Positions 22,201 to 32,782 of a stretch of DNA of 64,000 nt are shown piece after piece. This DNA is from Saccharina japonica (lineage: Eukaryota > Sar > Phaeophyceae > Laminariales > Laminariaceae): positions 9,429 to 73,428 of the forward strand of contig MEHQ01000660.1 of assembly GCA_008828725.1 (NCBI GenBank). The letters are read 5' to 3'. The notes under the pieces were generated by a model. The model ran no database searches. It was not told the origin of the DNA and was given only the letters and a program-made list of their open reading frames with translations. Each line of letters starts with the position of its first letter. The stretch's first letter is position 1. The position numbers and the translations under genes were made by a program.

Positions 22201-25200
22201 ACACGGGGGACTCGGGCCACCAGGTACACGCGGATCCGGATTTCAGGTTTCTAAACAAGAGGGCCGATACTACTGTACATAGCCGACTGATATGGTATCG
22301 TATACATATATTGGTACCACAGCGAGCGGTAGGAAGGTGTGGGGTTTTGTAGGAAAGTGGGAGAGCTTAGAGGACACGGGGGACTCGGGCCACCAGGTAC
22401 ACGCGGATCCGGATTTCAGGTTTCTAAACAAGAGGGCCGATACTACTGTACATAGCCGACTGATATGGTATCGTATACATATATTGGTACCACAGCGAGC
22501 GGTAGGAAGGTGTGGGGTTTCGTAGGAAAGTGGGAGAGCTTAGCGGACGCGGGGACTCGGGAGGTTACTCACCCACACAGCGATCTCGTCGGCGAACGCC
22601 GCCATGTACGCGGCCACTCCGTCGCAGGTCGTGAAGCACCCGCGGCACGCCTGGCCGATGCCCATGAAGTTGCAGTGCACGGGGAGCGGGGTGGCCTCGT
22701 CGACGCAGTCCGAGTCGAGGAAGAGGTCCTTGTCGTATATCGCCATCTGCTCCGCGGCTGCTGCCGAGAGGGCCGCGATGCTGCATTCCTCCTCCGTCTG
22801 GGCGCCTGCAGGGTGGATGCATATATGCATTGCATTGGGAGTTTTTTTGGAGGGTGGGAGAGAAAAAGGGTGTCAAATAAGATAATGAAACAAACGAAAC
22901 CGGATATCATTATTAGATTCTGAAGTCCACACCTTGGACGGATAATCGATCTTCTACAGGATTCCGGGGGACCATACTCGTAGTAAATATAATAGGATCT
23001 ACGGTAGACACAAAAACCTCGTACGAGTACGATATTTCCGTATTTTTGCTATTAATAGCAATATTTGGTCCTGTTTTCTATGGTCCGCCGTAAATACAGC
23101 AGTAAATAAGTAGATAAATCAAGCCAGCCGTATCCCTGATCTGTATGATCTGTATGATCTGTATGATCTAGCTCACGTTGCCGGGTGGGAGCTGTATAAT
23201 CTATATAGTCTGCACGATCTAGGGTGTGTTTCCGGGGTTGGATCTGTACTGTACAGATCCTACACAACATCTCAGAAGGATCGGTTGGGATCTACTGTAG
23301 GTGATCTACTACAAGATACAGTAGATACATACCAGGTAGATAGATCGTGATCTGTACCACGTGTGGGTTATTCATCTATTTCTATTTTACAGGGGATCAT
23401 CATAGTAATCAGGACCCGGACACTAAAACCTACGGTGTAAACTACAGAATGTTTACCGTAGTAAGCATATTTGATCCTGATTACTGTGTCCCCCCATAAG
23501 ACGATTTTGAGGAGAAACCACACTCTTCACTATACTGCTGCTGGACACTTGATTATATCGTGGGACAGATTTTGCTGCACAGCAGCAGCAGCAGCAGCAG
23601 CAGTATGGTATCACGTACACGCCGCTATACCACGGCAGTACGTGGATATCGCGGAAAGTGCGCACGACGCAGAAAAAAGAGCAGCGAGTATATATTACTA
23701 CTCTGTACACGCGGTCGTGAGATAACAACACTCGTGGCAAGAGTAAAGCGGCAGTTGACCCTCGGCTATATACGGGTGAGTGCTGGCTGTGGTGCGTTTT
23801 TCGAAAAGGATATCGTACCAGTATACTCGTACTATTATTGTAGATGCAGGTTGTACTCACTCGTATGTATATAGATAGATGTGTTATCAATAGTACATCA
23901 GAAGTACTATCTGTACGTACAGTAGTATAATAGTATCCTATCCTATTCTCCTATCGAACCATGCAGTTCGTACAGTAGTTCTATACTGCTGTAACATGTT
24001 GTGCACCGCTCGCTGTGCACTCTGCCCACTTTGTACGCGACAATATCACACGCAGTTTTTTTTTTTTTTTTTTTGGAAGTATATGGAACTTGCGTCGGGA
24101 TATTGGAGAAACGCCGCAAGTGAAGGAGTGTAGTAGTTGCTACCCCAGGCAGCGACGCGCAGCAACGCGTACAGAAGTATGTACTGCAGTGCTGCAGTGC
24201 TCGCTGCTGTGCGGTTTGCATTTCCGCGACGTATCCAAGCGCTTGTCGCTTGTCCACGCTAAAAGTTTTTTAATACTATTCCACGATCTTACGTATGTAT
24301 CTTTTTTATTTTATTTTTTACAGTAAAAGATCTTACATGCACATGTATGATACGTACGGTAAAAAAAATTAAACAACCAACAGTAAAAATCCAGAAAGAT
24401 CCTCAAATCTGAAGCGCAGGACGTTGTTGAAATCTTTTTCAAGTGTCTTTTTTAGGGTATCATCATGATGATAAGTTGTGGATATGGGGATACTGCTGTA
24501 CTGCTGTACGAGACGTAGGTGCAGTAGCACTACGTCAGTACTGTAGGCGACAGTGCGCTGCCGGAGGCGAAGGCGGTGCAAACCACGGAAGAGAGGCACG
24601 CTATACTGCCGCCATGAATGGGTGCTCGTACAGTCTCTGTCGGCAGCGGGATACAGGCTCGGCCAACCTTCTTCCACAAGGGACATATCCATTTTTGCTC
24701 ATCATCATGCTGTTTTTTTTCAATCTGGTTGCTGTGTCGGGCGTCTCAATCTCATATTTCGCGGATTTTGGTCAGCCCTACTGACTGTGCTGCTACTGCC
24801 GCTGTTGCGCAGCGGTGGGTGTCCGATGTTCAGAACCTCGCGGTCGACGGCGCGAGAGGGAAGCCACAAGGGCGAGGAAATCCAGAGGGACATGCATGCA
24901 TGCGCTTGGCAGCAGCACACACGTCAAAAGGCATGCCCAACACATGCATCGTACATATATATTCAATACAGACAGCATCTATCTACCGGTCTAGTCTACA
25001 GAACTGTCCGGAAATTTAAGAAACATTTACACACTAATATTGGTATATAACGTGCCTTGTTTTTACGTGAATATTCCTGCATTCTTGCCGATATCTTCGC
25101 TAACCGCTGCGTTATACGCTCGTAGCTGCTGGAAGTACCGGGATCTATCTGTACGTAGCTTCTCTACCTCGTATGATATCAGGACATACCTCGCCAAAGC

Positions 25201-25508
25201 AAAGCAGCTACTCGTACGTACGTAGCGCACAGCTTCTGCACCACGAAATGCGTTCTGTCGGCACACAGTCAACATCTATCTACGAGCGTACTTGTAGGAT
25301 GATCTTGGATGATCGCGTATTTTGTACCACAGGTACATGCCTCGGATACTTTTTGTTGTTTCGTGGCAAGCCGAGCAGCGATCCAAGCACACAATAAGAC
25401 CCACAGCTGGGAGACAAGGGTATGCCGATGTAAAAACTCACGTGCCACGCCGAGGAAGGCCACCGCGAGGAAGGAGATGGAGACGATCATCATGCTGAAG
25501 CTCTTCAT
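19290..25508 (-). CDS. Small secreted cysteine-rich protein, three exons, 122 aa
   Basis: Exons in coding order on the minus strand: 25508-25442, 22805-22573, 19358-19290 (67+233+69 nt; phases agree). The ATG at 25508 begins a hydrophobic signal peptide (MKSFSMMIVSISFLAVAFLG) with likely cleavage near VARA-QTEEE. The mature part of about 98 residues has eight cysteines (EEEC, SDC, VHC, QAC-RGC, TTC, NFC, SEC), enough for four disulfides, and is otherwise acidic. Splice junctions are GTGAGT donors and TGCAG acceptors. An upstream in-frame Met at 25646 would add a Ser-rich and poly-Gln stretch and hide the signal peptide, so I prefer 25508 and regard the CAG tract as 5' leader. I do not recognise the family. 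Both introns are large (about 2.6 and 3.2 kb); intron 2 contains a 173-bp tandem repeat. Confidence 0.75.
19446..19610 (+). repeat. Dispersed repeat shared with 3307-3450
   Basis: The blocks TTTTTGGCCACACTGGAATT, GAGACTGGGTGTGTTTG, CAAAGAGGTCGCATTATTAC and CTCTCAAATTCTCAATCATC are in the same order as in the first copy, with an extra GGTCGCATTATTA duplication. Confidence 0.5.
20232..20406 (+). mobile_element. AGGACACCTAATAAG-type MITE, copy 1
   Basis: About 175 bp with ends GTACAGGACACCTAAATAAG and the inverted CCTATTAGGTGTCTTGTAC. The interior contains GAAAGCCAGGCTGAGATCTA and GAAATCCAGCCTGGACC. Other copies: 20618 (reverse), 50393, 51606, 53885 and a fragment near 21180. Confidence 0.65.
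20618..20788 (-). mobile_element. AGGACACCTAATAAG-type MITE, copy 2 (reverse of copy 1)
   Basis: Starts GTACAGGACACCTAATAAGA and ends CTTATCATGTGTCCTGTA. The interior blocks are the complement of copy 1. Confidence 0.65.
20821..21056 (+). repeat. Dispersed retroposon-like repeat with (TTAAAA)n tail, copy 1
   Basis: From AACAGCTGTGAGCTCGAGGA through CTTCGATCGCGCGTACTTAC to GTGTCTATTTGTGGGGGAAG, then an (A)TTAAAA tail. It is almost identical to 42170-42419, where the tail is longer. Tail-length variation with a conserved body suggests retroposition (inference). Confidence 0.6.
21644..21810 (+). repeat. 3' part of a putative SINE with (CAAA)n tail
   Basis: GCTGAAAATTCTTCTCGCGA through CCCCGGATCTGAGTTACGAC to AATAAATGGGATGAAAAAAC and (CAAA)n. 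The same 3' body follows the tRNA-like head at 33867-34196. Confidence 0.5.
21920..22545 (+). repeat. Four tandem copies of a 173-bp repeat
   Basis: The block around TGATATGGTATCGTATACAT recurs near 21952, 22119, 22292 and 22465. The last three are exactly 173 bp apart; the first is 6 bp shorter. The array lies in intron 2 of the Cys-rich gene and ends about 30 bp from the exon-2 donor at 22572. Confidence 0.9.
22964..23098. mobile_element. Diverged ATTACGGGGGACC-type MITE in the Cys-rich gene
   Basis: Starts TTCCGGGGGACCATAC, contains ACGGTAGACACAAAAACCTC and AATATTTGGTCCTG, and ends TCTATGGTCCGCCGTAAA. Confidence 0.5.
23110..23350. repeat. GATC-rich minisatellite element in the Cys-rich gene
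   Basis: GTATCCCTGATCTGTATGAT, TTGCCGGGTGGGAGCTGTAT, GGATCTGTACTGTACAGATC and (GATCTACTGTAG) motifs match the family seen in the esterase introns. Confidence 0.5.
23385..23500. mobile_element. Diverged ATTACGGGGGACC-type MITE, second copy in the Cys-rich gene
   Basis: TTTTACAGGGGATCATCATA on the left pairs with GATCCTGATTACTG-TGTCCCCCC on the right. Confidence 0.4.
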
Positions 25509-25511
25509 CGT

Positions 25512-25512
25512 G

Positions 25513-25543
<31 letters not shown>
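25512..25543. repeat. CTG/CAG microsatellite in the 5' leader of the Cys-rich gene
   Basis: About ten CTG triplets on + (CAG on the transcript strand) lie just upstream of the chosen ATG at 25508. It could encode poly-Gln if translation began further upstream. Confidence 0.85.
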
Positions 25544-25544
<1 letters not shown>

Positions 25545-26659
25545 GCTCAAGAATATGACCGAAGATGTTCTTTTTCTTGGGCAGCGATGGTGCGAGATGC
25601 ACGAGGGAGCTGATGATGATGATGTAGTAGGTAGGTGTGTTGGCACGTGTGTATGTGTGTGTTCTGGGTTGGCTGTGAGTTGTGTCAGGGTGGGGGTGGG
25701 GTGGGGTGCCTTGCTGTTTTTTTTTCCGGCTGTGCTGTGTGTGCGTGATTTGTGGTCTCTGATTTGGTTCTACGTACGTTCGCTCGTTCGTTTCTCCCTT
25801 TTTGGTTCACCGCACAGATAACAAGTCAACGACGGATGGATGGTATGATGACCTGTGTCTGATGCCTTTGATGAGTAGTTATTGTATGAACCACGCACAC
25901 TAATTAGACCATTATTAACAGGTCAACGGCGGCGGCAGGTAAACACATGTTTGTGCTGGTATACTCGTATAACGGAACAAGAAATAAATATATACCAGGC
26001 ATGAAGAAAAAATAACGTAAATAAAGCAGGTACTACAGCAGTACTACAGTATAGTACTGTACTGTAAACAGCAGCAGTACTACTACTGTATAATATGCGG
26101 TACGTGAATATTTGAGCTTCTGTAGGGGTACCGTATGTATGTATCAATATTGCGAACAGTATTCATACTTACGAGTACTACTTCCGATTTATATAGTACT
26201 ATTCATACAACTGGCAGTATTAATACTATACTACTTTAGTCTGTCCCCTGTATGTACCAGGAACAGCGTACGAGAGACTCGAGCGAGTACAGCTCGTGTA
26301 CAAAGGGTATGGTAGTATCTTTGCGCCAAACACCCCGACACTGCAGCAATGCTGCTGCTGTTGTTGTACGAGTACTCGACTCGCACAAAATAAATAAATA
26401 TCGAACATATTATACAGTACCTGGTACGCAGTAAAGAGTCAAGATATCTAAAGATATCATCGTACACGATCCGGTAGAAAAGCGGAGAATCTGAAAAATT
26501 GAAAGTTCGAAAATAATTCGAACAAAGCTCAAGCCGGAAGTGGCATCATAGGTACTCGTATTATGCAGAAGGGAGTGATTTTTGTTTCTGTGAAGTGTGA
26601 TTTTCCTCATTATGGAGTGCTATGAGTGACCAAAGTAGAAGGTTATGCTATACGTAACA

Positions 26660-26741
26660 CCCCACTCTGTCCCAAAATATAAGCACATTATATACATTAA
26701 TATGAAATAAAACGCTACTTGTATTTCGGGACAGAGTGGTA
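26660..26741. mobile_element. Stowaway-like MITE, copy 1
   Basis: Terminal repeats CCACTCTGTCCCAAAATATA on the left and TTTCGGGACAGAGTGG on the right. The end motif resembles plant Stowaway (Tc1/mariner) elements. A second copy lies at 49105-49189 and diverged ones near 51370, 52585 and 54863. Confidence 0.6.
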
Positions 26742-27187
26742 GCTATAGGCATCGTCGGATGGCAAGGATAATGTCAATACTATTGAAACGAAGATTTTGG
26801 TGTTACTACTATGCTCGTACTCACTCGTAGAACACCACAGCCAGTTACAGCGAGAGCGCGAGTTGGAAATCAACGAGATGGACGGGCAATGGGAATGATG
26901 CTGAACCCTACACGTATAATTCTACATGTATGTATGTATGTATATATGTACGTCGTATGTAATATTATGTATGCGCGAAAAAAAAACGTTGGCGAAAGCA
27001 CCGGGGGGAGAGAGGAAAAGTATTCATACCTGCGGCCATCACAGCTTTTTACCAGAAGGCCACCGCCGAGGTTGTTACTACACACTGTAGATCACAAAAT
27101 TACAAATAAAAACAAATGTTCTTCACTGGGTACATTGCTGTTTGTAGCACCTGGTATTATTTTGGACATGTTTTTCCCAGGCATACT

Positions 27188-27304
27188 TATTACGCGGGAC
27201 CACATAGTAAATAGGACGTACGGTACACACAAAAACCTACCAGGTATATAATTACCTACTTTTTCTAACAATATTCGGTTCTATTTACTATGGTCCCCCG
27301 TAAT
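27188..27304. mobile_element. ATTACGGGGGACC-type MITE, well-preserved copy
   Basis: ATTACGCGGGACCACATAGT on the left, CTATGGTCCCCCGTAAT on the right, with CACACAAAAACCTACC and AACAATATTCGGTTC inside. Confidence 0.65.
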
Positions 27305-27600
27305 CCAGTAGTATCATACTACTACTACTTAATAGGGGACCGTTTGGATATTAAAAAAGAAGAGCCAAACGGTTCTTTCTTATGTTTCCGTAATTGTACC
27401 TGAAATAAATACGAGATCAATTTATGAAAGAAAAGACACATTTGGTAACAACTCTCTCACGTAAGAGTAGTTAACGTAGATGTTGTGGGCACACACACGC
27501 CTGTCATCACTTGCTACGAGGGCAAACAGCTTCGTACCAGCTGGTGATGAGAGCATCGATAATTGTCCCCCCCGGGCGCGGGGGGGGGGGGGGGGGGGGG

Positions 27601-27605
27601 NNNNN
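27601..27605. other. Assembly gap (5 N) after a poly(G) tract
   Basis: Five N follow directly on a long run of G. The surrounding 27400-27950 is G-rich with several open frames but no recognisable protein. Confidence 0.95.
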
Positions 27606-27946
27606 GTTACTATACTGCAGGGGCGAGGGCACAGCCTCTTCCCGAAAGGCACACAGATGGGGTCGGAGAGGAGGAGGAGGGCGGCGGACACGGTGGAAGC
27701 ACACCTCTCAGGGGAAGAAAAAGAGACTGGTTCAGGACAGAAAAGGGGTGGTTATGGCGAGGACAAGCGGGGGGGGGGGGGGTTGGGCGCCAGGCCGGGG
27801 GGGGCGCGTGTGGGCGAGCTGCTCAGGTTTTTCCACCGCCGTGTATCCCGGCGGGCGGAAGACGCCCTACTGATGGCGTACAGGAGCGGGGCGGAGGGGA
27901 CGTGGGGTGGGGAGGAGGCGTGTGTGGGCTGGAGAAGGGGGCTGGA

Positions 27947-28306
27947 CGCGCGCTACGATAGAGGTCGTAGCGTTTTTTGCTGAAAAACATTTTCGGAATC
28001 ATCTGTTAAAGGCTCCTTAACCCTTATAGGACTGGAGTCCCGTTTTGGGGACAAATTACTTAGAATTAGAGTAGTTTGTCCCCAAAACGGGACTGCAGTC
28101 CTAAAAGGGTTAAGCCAAAATCGCCGAAACTTTCATTCTTGTGTTGCCACATTTTCCATAGTACACCTACAGTAGTTTATGGGATTGTTGATCGGGTATA
28201 TGGCACTTTTATTTTCCTCTGAAATCACGTTTCGGGTCAGGTATGGAGCTCCTCAAGTTAGGAGCTCAGCAGGCAAAGCATGGTGTCTCTATCGTAGCAT
28301 TCGTCA
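27947..28306 (-). mobile_element. MITE family 1 copy carrying a nested TTAA MITE
   Basis: Left end CGCGCTACGATAGAGG, right end TCTCTATCGTAGCATTCGTC. Internal family blocks GGCTCCTTAACCC, TTATTTTCCTCTGAAATCAC and GAGCTCCTCAAGTTAGGAGC are read in the reverse orientation. The 89-bp TTAA element at 28021-28109 splits it. Confidence 0.7.
28017..28113. mobile_element. 89-bp palindromic piggyBac-like MITE with intact TTAA duplication
   Basis: TTAA at 28017-28020 and 28110-28113 flank an element starting CCCTTATAGGACTGGAGTCC and ending in the inverted GGACTGCAGTCCTAAAAGGG. TTAA duplication and a CCC terminus are the hallmarks of piggyBac-type transposition. There is no coding capacity. Confidence 0.75.
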
Positions 28307-28736
28307 GTGGCGGAACTAATGCCGGAGGAGTTTGCGCGGCACACCCGGGAAGGATAGGAGGACCCCAACGAGGCTGGCGGAGATTGGGGCCCCACCGTGG
28401 GTCATCCAAGCACACAGGGGAGACGGGACGTTACAAATACGCGAGGAGGTCTATCATGGAGGGTCCTCTGTGTGTCCCAGGGGACTGGTGGGAAGGACAT
28501 AAGTAATAGCCGAGTACCAACAGGGGCAGGGGGGCGAGGTGGGGCGTGCAGCAGAAGGAAGGGAAGGGGCGATAGAAGCTGCGAACGCGGCTTGCTGAAT
28601 GGGGTGGCTGTGTTGAGGTTGCCTATCAGAAGAGCAGAGGGCAGCAGGTTAGCCGCGTACATCAGCTAGAAAAATAGGAGGCGGGGGAGGGGGGGGGCAG
28701 GGGGAAATGGACGAGGGAGACCTGTCACAGTTTCAC

Positions 28737-28982
28737 CCCCCCCCCCCCTCCCCCCCCCCCCCCCTTTTCCCCCCCCCCCCCCCCCCCCCCCCGTGGGTGA
28801 CACGGGATAGTAATGAACATGGATTGTTTGGGAAGGAGACTATTCATAGATCAAAGTGGAAGTGTGTCTTGGCAGTCTGGAGTTTGGCGGATCGGAAATA
28901 AAAAACCCGATACACGGCGTAGGGGGGGGTGTACTTCATTGTCATGCATGGCCGTAGTCATATGACCATGGTCATATAACCA

Positions 28983-29013
<31 letters not shown>

Positions 29014-29015
29014 GG
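28737..29015. repeat. Long C tract and long G tract
   Basis: Almost pure C at 28737-28792 and almost pure G at 28985-29012. The intervening sequence includes a family-P-like end (GTACTTCATTGTCATGCATG). Confidence 0.8.
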
Positions 29016-29629
29016 CCTGTGAACTCGTCAAACCTGATCGCAATGCGGTTCAAAACAGGTACCAGTTCAGGTCGGATACAGGATATAAAATTAATTCAGG
29101 ATAATACAACAAGCATACATGGCATTTGTATCATACGTCTCGGTAGCCCATGTTGTTGTGGGATGACATAAAACAAATACGACACAATCTCTGCGATTTG
29201 ACCTATGGAAACAACGTTAACTGTGAACATCAAGCACATCAAGCAAAAAGGTACGACATACTTACACGGGGTCACGCTCTTCTTGCCCTTCGACCACAAA
29301 GCAACGGGTAGACACGGGGTATTACAACATTCACTCGTACTACGTACTTATAATCTTAATATATACCTGGTACCTGGTACCTGGTACTAGCATACACTTC
29401 GTATTCATATTAACAACAAGTGCATGCACGAAGCCCGAACAGTAAATACTGTAACTACCACAAACGTGAACACAAACCTTTTGACGAGCCTTTTCAATTG
29501 CGAAAAACGAACACCATAGTGAACTAACAATGACAACGGTACATGCACTACGTACTAATAACGAAAACTAACCAGAGCTGCTCACGGGTGGAGTCAAAAC
29601 TCGCGGGTCGGGTCGGATGGGGTAACCGA

Positions 29630-29745
29630 ACTGACCCGACCCGACCCGACCCGACCCGACCCGTGAGCTTTACAACACCTCCTGACCCGACCCGACCCGA
29701 CGCGACCAGACCCGCGAGTTTTATAAAACCTCCTGGCCGTGAACA
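29630..29745. repeat. (GACCC)n pentanucleotide repeat, two blocks
   Basis: Two CCGACCCGACCC blocks are each followed by a GTGAGCTTTACAACACCTCC or CGCGAGTTTTATAAAACCTCC spacer. Related tracts occur at 53725-53765 and 56125-56350. Confidence 0.8.
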
Positions 29746-30219
29746 TCCCTGAAAATAACGCACGCGTTGTCGCTGATGCTCACGCTGCATACAGGCTCCA
29801 CACACGGAGTGAATGCCAAGCGTCACGAATGATACGAACACATAGTCAGTGATCGCAGGCGGCTATATTTACTGTATATGCCTCTCCTTTCTTCGGCCGA
29901 ACAATATTTGTACCACATACGAAGTATTTCTAGCCGACAGTGCCCCCCCGACATAGTCGCGGTTTGTTTTTGTTATCCCATAAACTCGCCACCCATATAC
30001 ATCACCCATACCAGTATACGCATGGTCCCAAGGTAGACTCCAATCATTTCTGGAGGGGGGGAGGATAATAACACGGCGCAAGATATACAGCACAAAATAT
30101 ACTGCTGTAACATGTGGTGCCAGGATACCATCGGGCAGAAAGATGTGGTACACATGAGTACGGCGGTGTACTGCTGTTACAATTCCACCACACACTTCAG
30201 CTGCAGGTGCGGTGCAGAG

Positions 30220-30906
30220 GTGGGGGGGGGGGGGGGGGGGCGGATACTCGATGTTAATGCATGGCCGCCGTCGTATGACCATAGACCCTCGCATCCCTAC
30301 AATGCCGGGACGGGCGCACGTTGGGTCTTCCCCCACCAGATAGACATTGCTTGCACCAGGCGCGAAGCGCCGTGAGGTTTGGGGGGGGCGCAGGGGGGGG
30401 GGGGGGGGGGGCGGATACTCGATGTTAATGCATGGCCGCCGTCGTATGACCATAGACCCTCGCACCCCTACAATGCCGAGACGGGCGCACGTTGGGTCTT
30501 CCCCCACCAGATAGACATTGCTTGCACCAGGCGCGAAGCGCCGTGAGGTTTGGGGGGGGCGCAGGGGGGGGGGGGGGGGGGGCGGGGGGGGTACTCATGT
30601 CGTGCACGGCTGTAGTCATATGACCATAGACCCTCGCATCCCTACAATGCCGGGACGGGAGCACGTTGGGTTTTCACCAACCAGATAGACATTGCTTGCA
30701 CCAAGCGCGAAGCGCCGTGAGGTATTGGGCGAGTCGCATGGAGGGTGAGCTGCATCCTGCTAAGAACCGCCTCTGAGGCGGACTTGTATATGGACGACAG
30801 CTTCAATGAGTTCATTTAATTTCTGGTGTGGCCACTTCCGGAGACAGCAATGGGTTTTACTATGTAACTACCTCGCGGATGCCTTACCATATTAACACTA
30901 CGTGAT
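30220..30906 (+). repeat. Repeat family P, three tandem copies separated by G tracts
   Basis: Units begin after G tracts near 30241, 30413 and 30591. Each has CATGGCCGCCGTCGTATGAC or a close variant, CGCATCCCTACAATGCCG and CTTGCACCAGGCGCGAAGCG (or CCAAGCGCGAAGCG). The third continues into the longer tail (TAAGAACCGCCTCTGAGGCG to about 30906), also present at 32636-32780. Confidence 0.75.
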
Positions 30907-31104
30907 ACGACCATTCCCCTTGTGCGGAGCAAAGGTTCTCCACCCCGCACAAATGATCTACTCGACCGCCAGCTTTGGTGACCGCCAAAACAAAATAACA
31001 AAAAAACGGCACCCTGGTTGTCTAGCTCACGCAGCGAGTGGCGTGTTTTACAGCGTCGTTGCCAACCGACGCCAACCCAACCTATACATATATCATATAC
31101 TTAT

Positions 31105-31315
31105 AGGGGGGGGTGGGGGTACTCATTTGTTGCTTGCCTTAGTTATTTGACCATTGACCACGCATCCCTTTCGAGGTGGAGCACCGTTCCTACTCCTATT
31201 AGAGACACCCCCAACACTTGGGCGCTCATTACGTTGTTTCCATATATTACAAAGATACCTTTTGCTAATCTTATCCCCTTCCTGTTTCGCCGCCTGTGGC
31301 CACCACTTATCCCCT
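31105..31315 (+). repeat. Repeat family Q, longest copy
   Basis: A G tract and GTACTCATTTGTTGCTTGCC are followed by TTTGACCATTGACCACGCAT, GAGACACCCCCAACACTTGG and a 3' part matching 12029-12200. Confidence 0.6.
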
Positions 31316-32339
31316 AAGATAGCGATCGTTTTCTCGCTACTATTTAGTGTACCAAACTGCTCCATGGGGAGGGGGGGTAAATGCAGTAGAAGCAGTAGAG
31401 GCGAAGGGGGAATCGGTGGCAGAGATGCCGTTGGATGTCGTTGGAGGCAGTGGGAGGATGGCCAATAACACATCCGAGCAATCCCACGGTAGGGGTACCA
31501 CTTTTAGGCCCAATATTTTCTGGCCGGCTGTGCCTTCACGTGAGCAGCCACCGGATACTATTAGTATTTAACTGGTATGTTTGTTTCTGGGCTACCACAT
31601 TGGAAGGTTTGGTCGGGTTGCGCGAACGAAAAATTCCGAAGTCATGTTTCGGGTGAGAGAGATATTGAGCTCCTCATGTGAGGAGCTCAGAAAATTCTGC
31701 TGCGCCCCTACCGTGGGATGACTGATCCGTGAGCGATGATGGAGACGCCATGCTCGTAGTGCAGTACAAGCAGTGAAGAAGTACTGTTGTAGTGCCGTGT
31801 TAGTGCAAGCAGTAGTTCCGTAGTAGTTCTCGTAGCAGTGTAGTATTAACGCTGTAGCATTTACAGTGCAGAGCACATCATACCAACCACAGCACGCTGC
31901 AGCTTCAACGTACCAGTATATCCGCACACATGCGCTAAGCGATTAAAAATAAATGCGTACGACAATATACTCCATCGGTTCTTATTATGTCGTCGGACAA
32001 AACGGGGTGATGGTGTGTGACGGAGAAATGTGCGACTTCCTACCCCCCCCCCCCAACTGACGGCGACGACCATGCTACCAGGATTCTTCTTTTTTGGTTG
32101 GCGCGAGGGGGTTATACCTCCACTTTGCATCATGCAAAACAACGCGCACGTTCCTAACGCACATATATACCACATACCTCTTACTGGTCAAATTGGTAAC
32201 CTTGTCACATGATGAGCGTCCAGCCTTCATAACTCAGCAGCGCATACCAAACCGTTGGCTCTGCTCAAAGTACGATATTAGCTCCGCAGTAGTGTACGTA
32301 CAGTGGGTACAGTGGCGGAAGTGATAGGCCGGTGCAGTT

Positions 32340-32782
32340 GTGGGGGGGGGGGGGGGGGGGGGGGGGCGTGTACTCATGTCATGGCCGTCCGAAGTCGGCG
32401 GTGGCGGAGGAGCGCATCGAGGCAGCGGCTAAGAGTGGACGTGTTTGTGGAAGCGATAGACGGGGGGGGAGTGTACTTCATTTTCATGCATGGCCGTAGT
32501 CGTATGACCATAGACCCTCGCATCCCTACAATGCCGGGACGGAGCATGTCGGGTTTTCACCCACCAGGCAGACATTGCTAGCACCAGCGCCATGAGGTGT
32601 TGGGCGAGTCGCATGAAGGGTGAGCTGCATCCTACTAAGAACCGCTTGTAAGGCGGACTTGCATATGGATGACAGCCTCAACGAGTTCATTTAATTTCTG
32701 GTGTGGCCACTTCCTGAGACAGCAATGGGAGCACTATGTAACTACCTCGTTGGTGCCTTACCATGTACACACCACGTGATAA
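32340..32782 (+). repeat. Repeat family P, copy with long tail
   Basis: A 26-base G-rich tract with GTGTACTCATGTCATGGCCG is followed from about 32478 by a full P body and the conserved tail TTCATTTAATTTCTGGTGTG ending near CCACGTGAT. From 32783 to about 33866 I see nothing that can be named. Confidence 0.65.

Noticed and set aside
27480-27983. 167-codon open frame with a plausible helix (GELLRFFHRRVSRRAEDALL)
   Set aside because: It crosses an N gap after a poly(G) run and ends inside a MITE; no splice context or family supports it.
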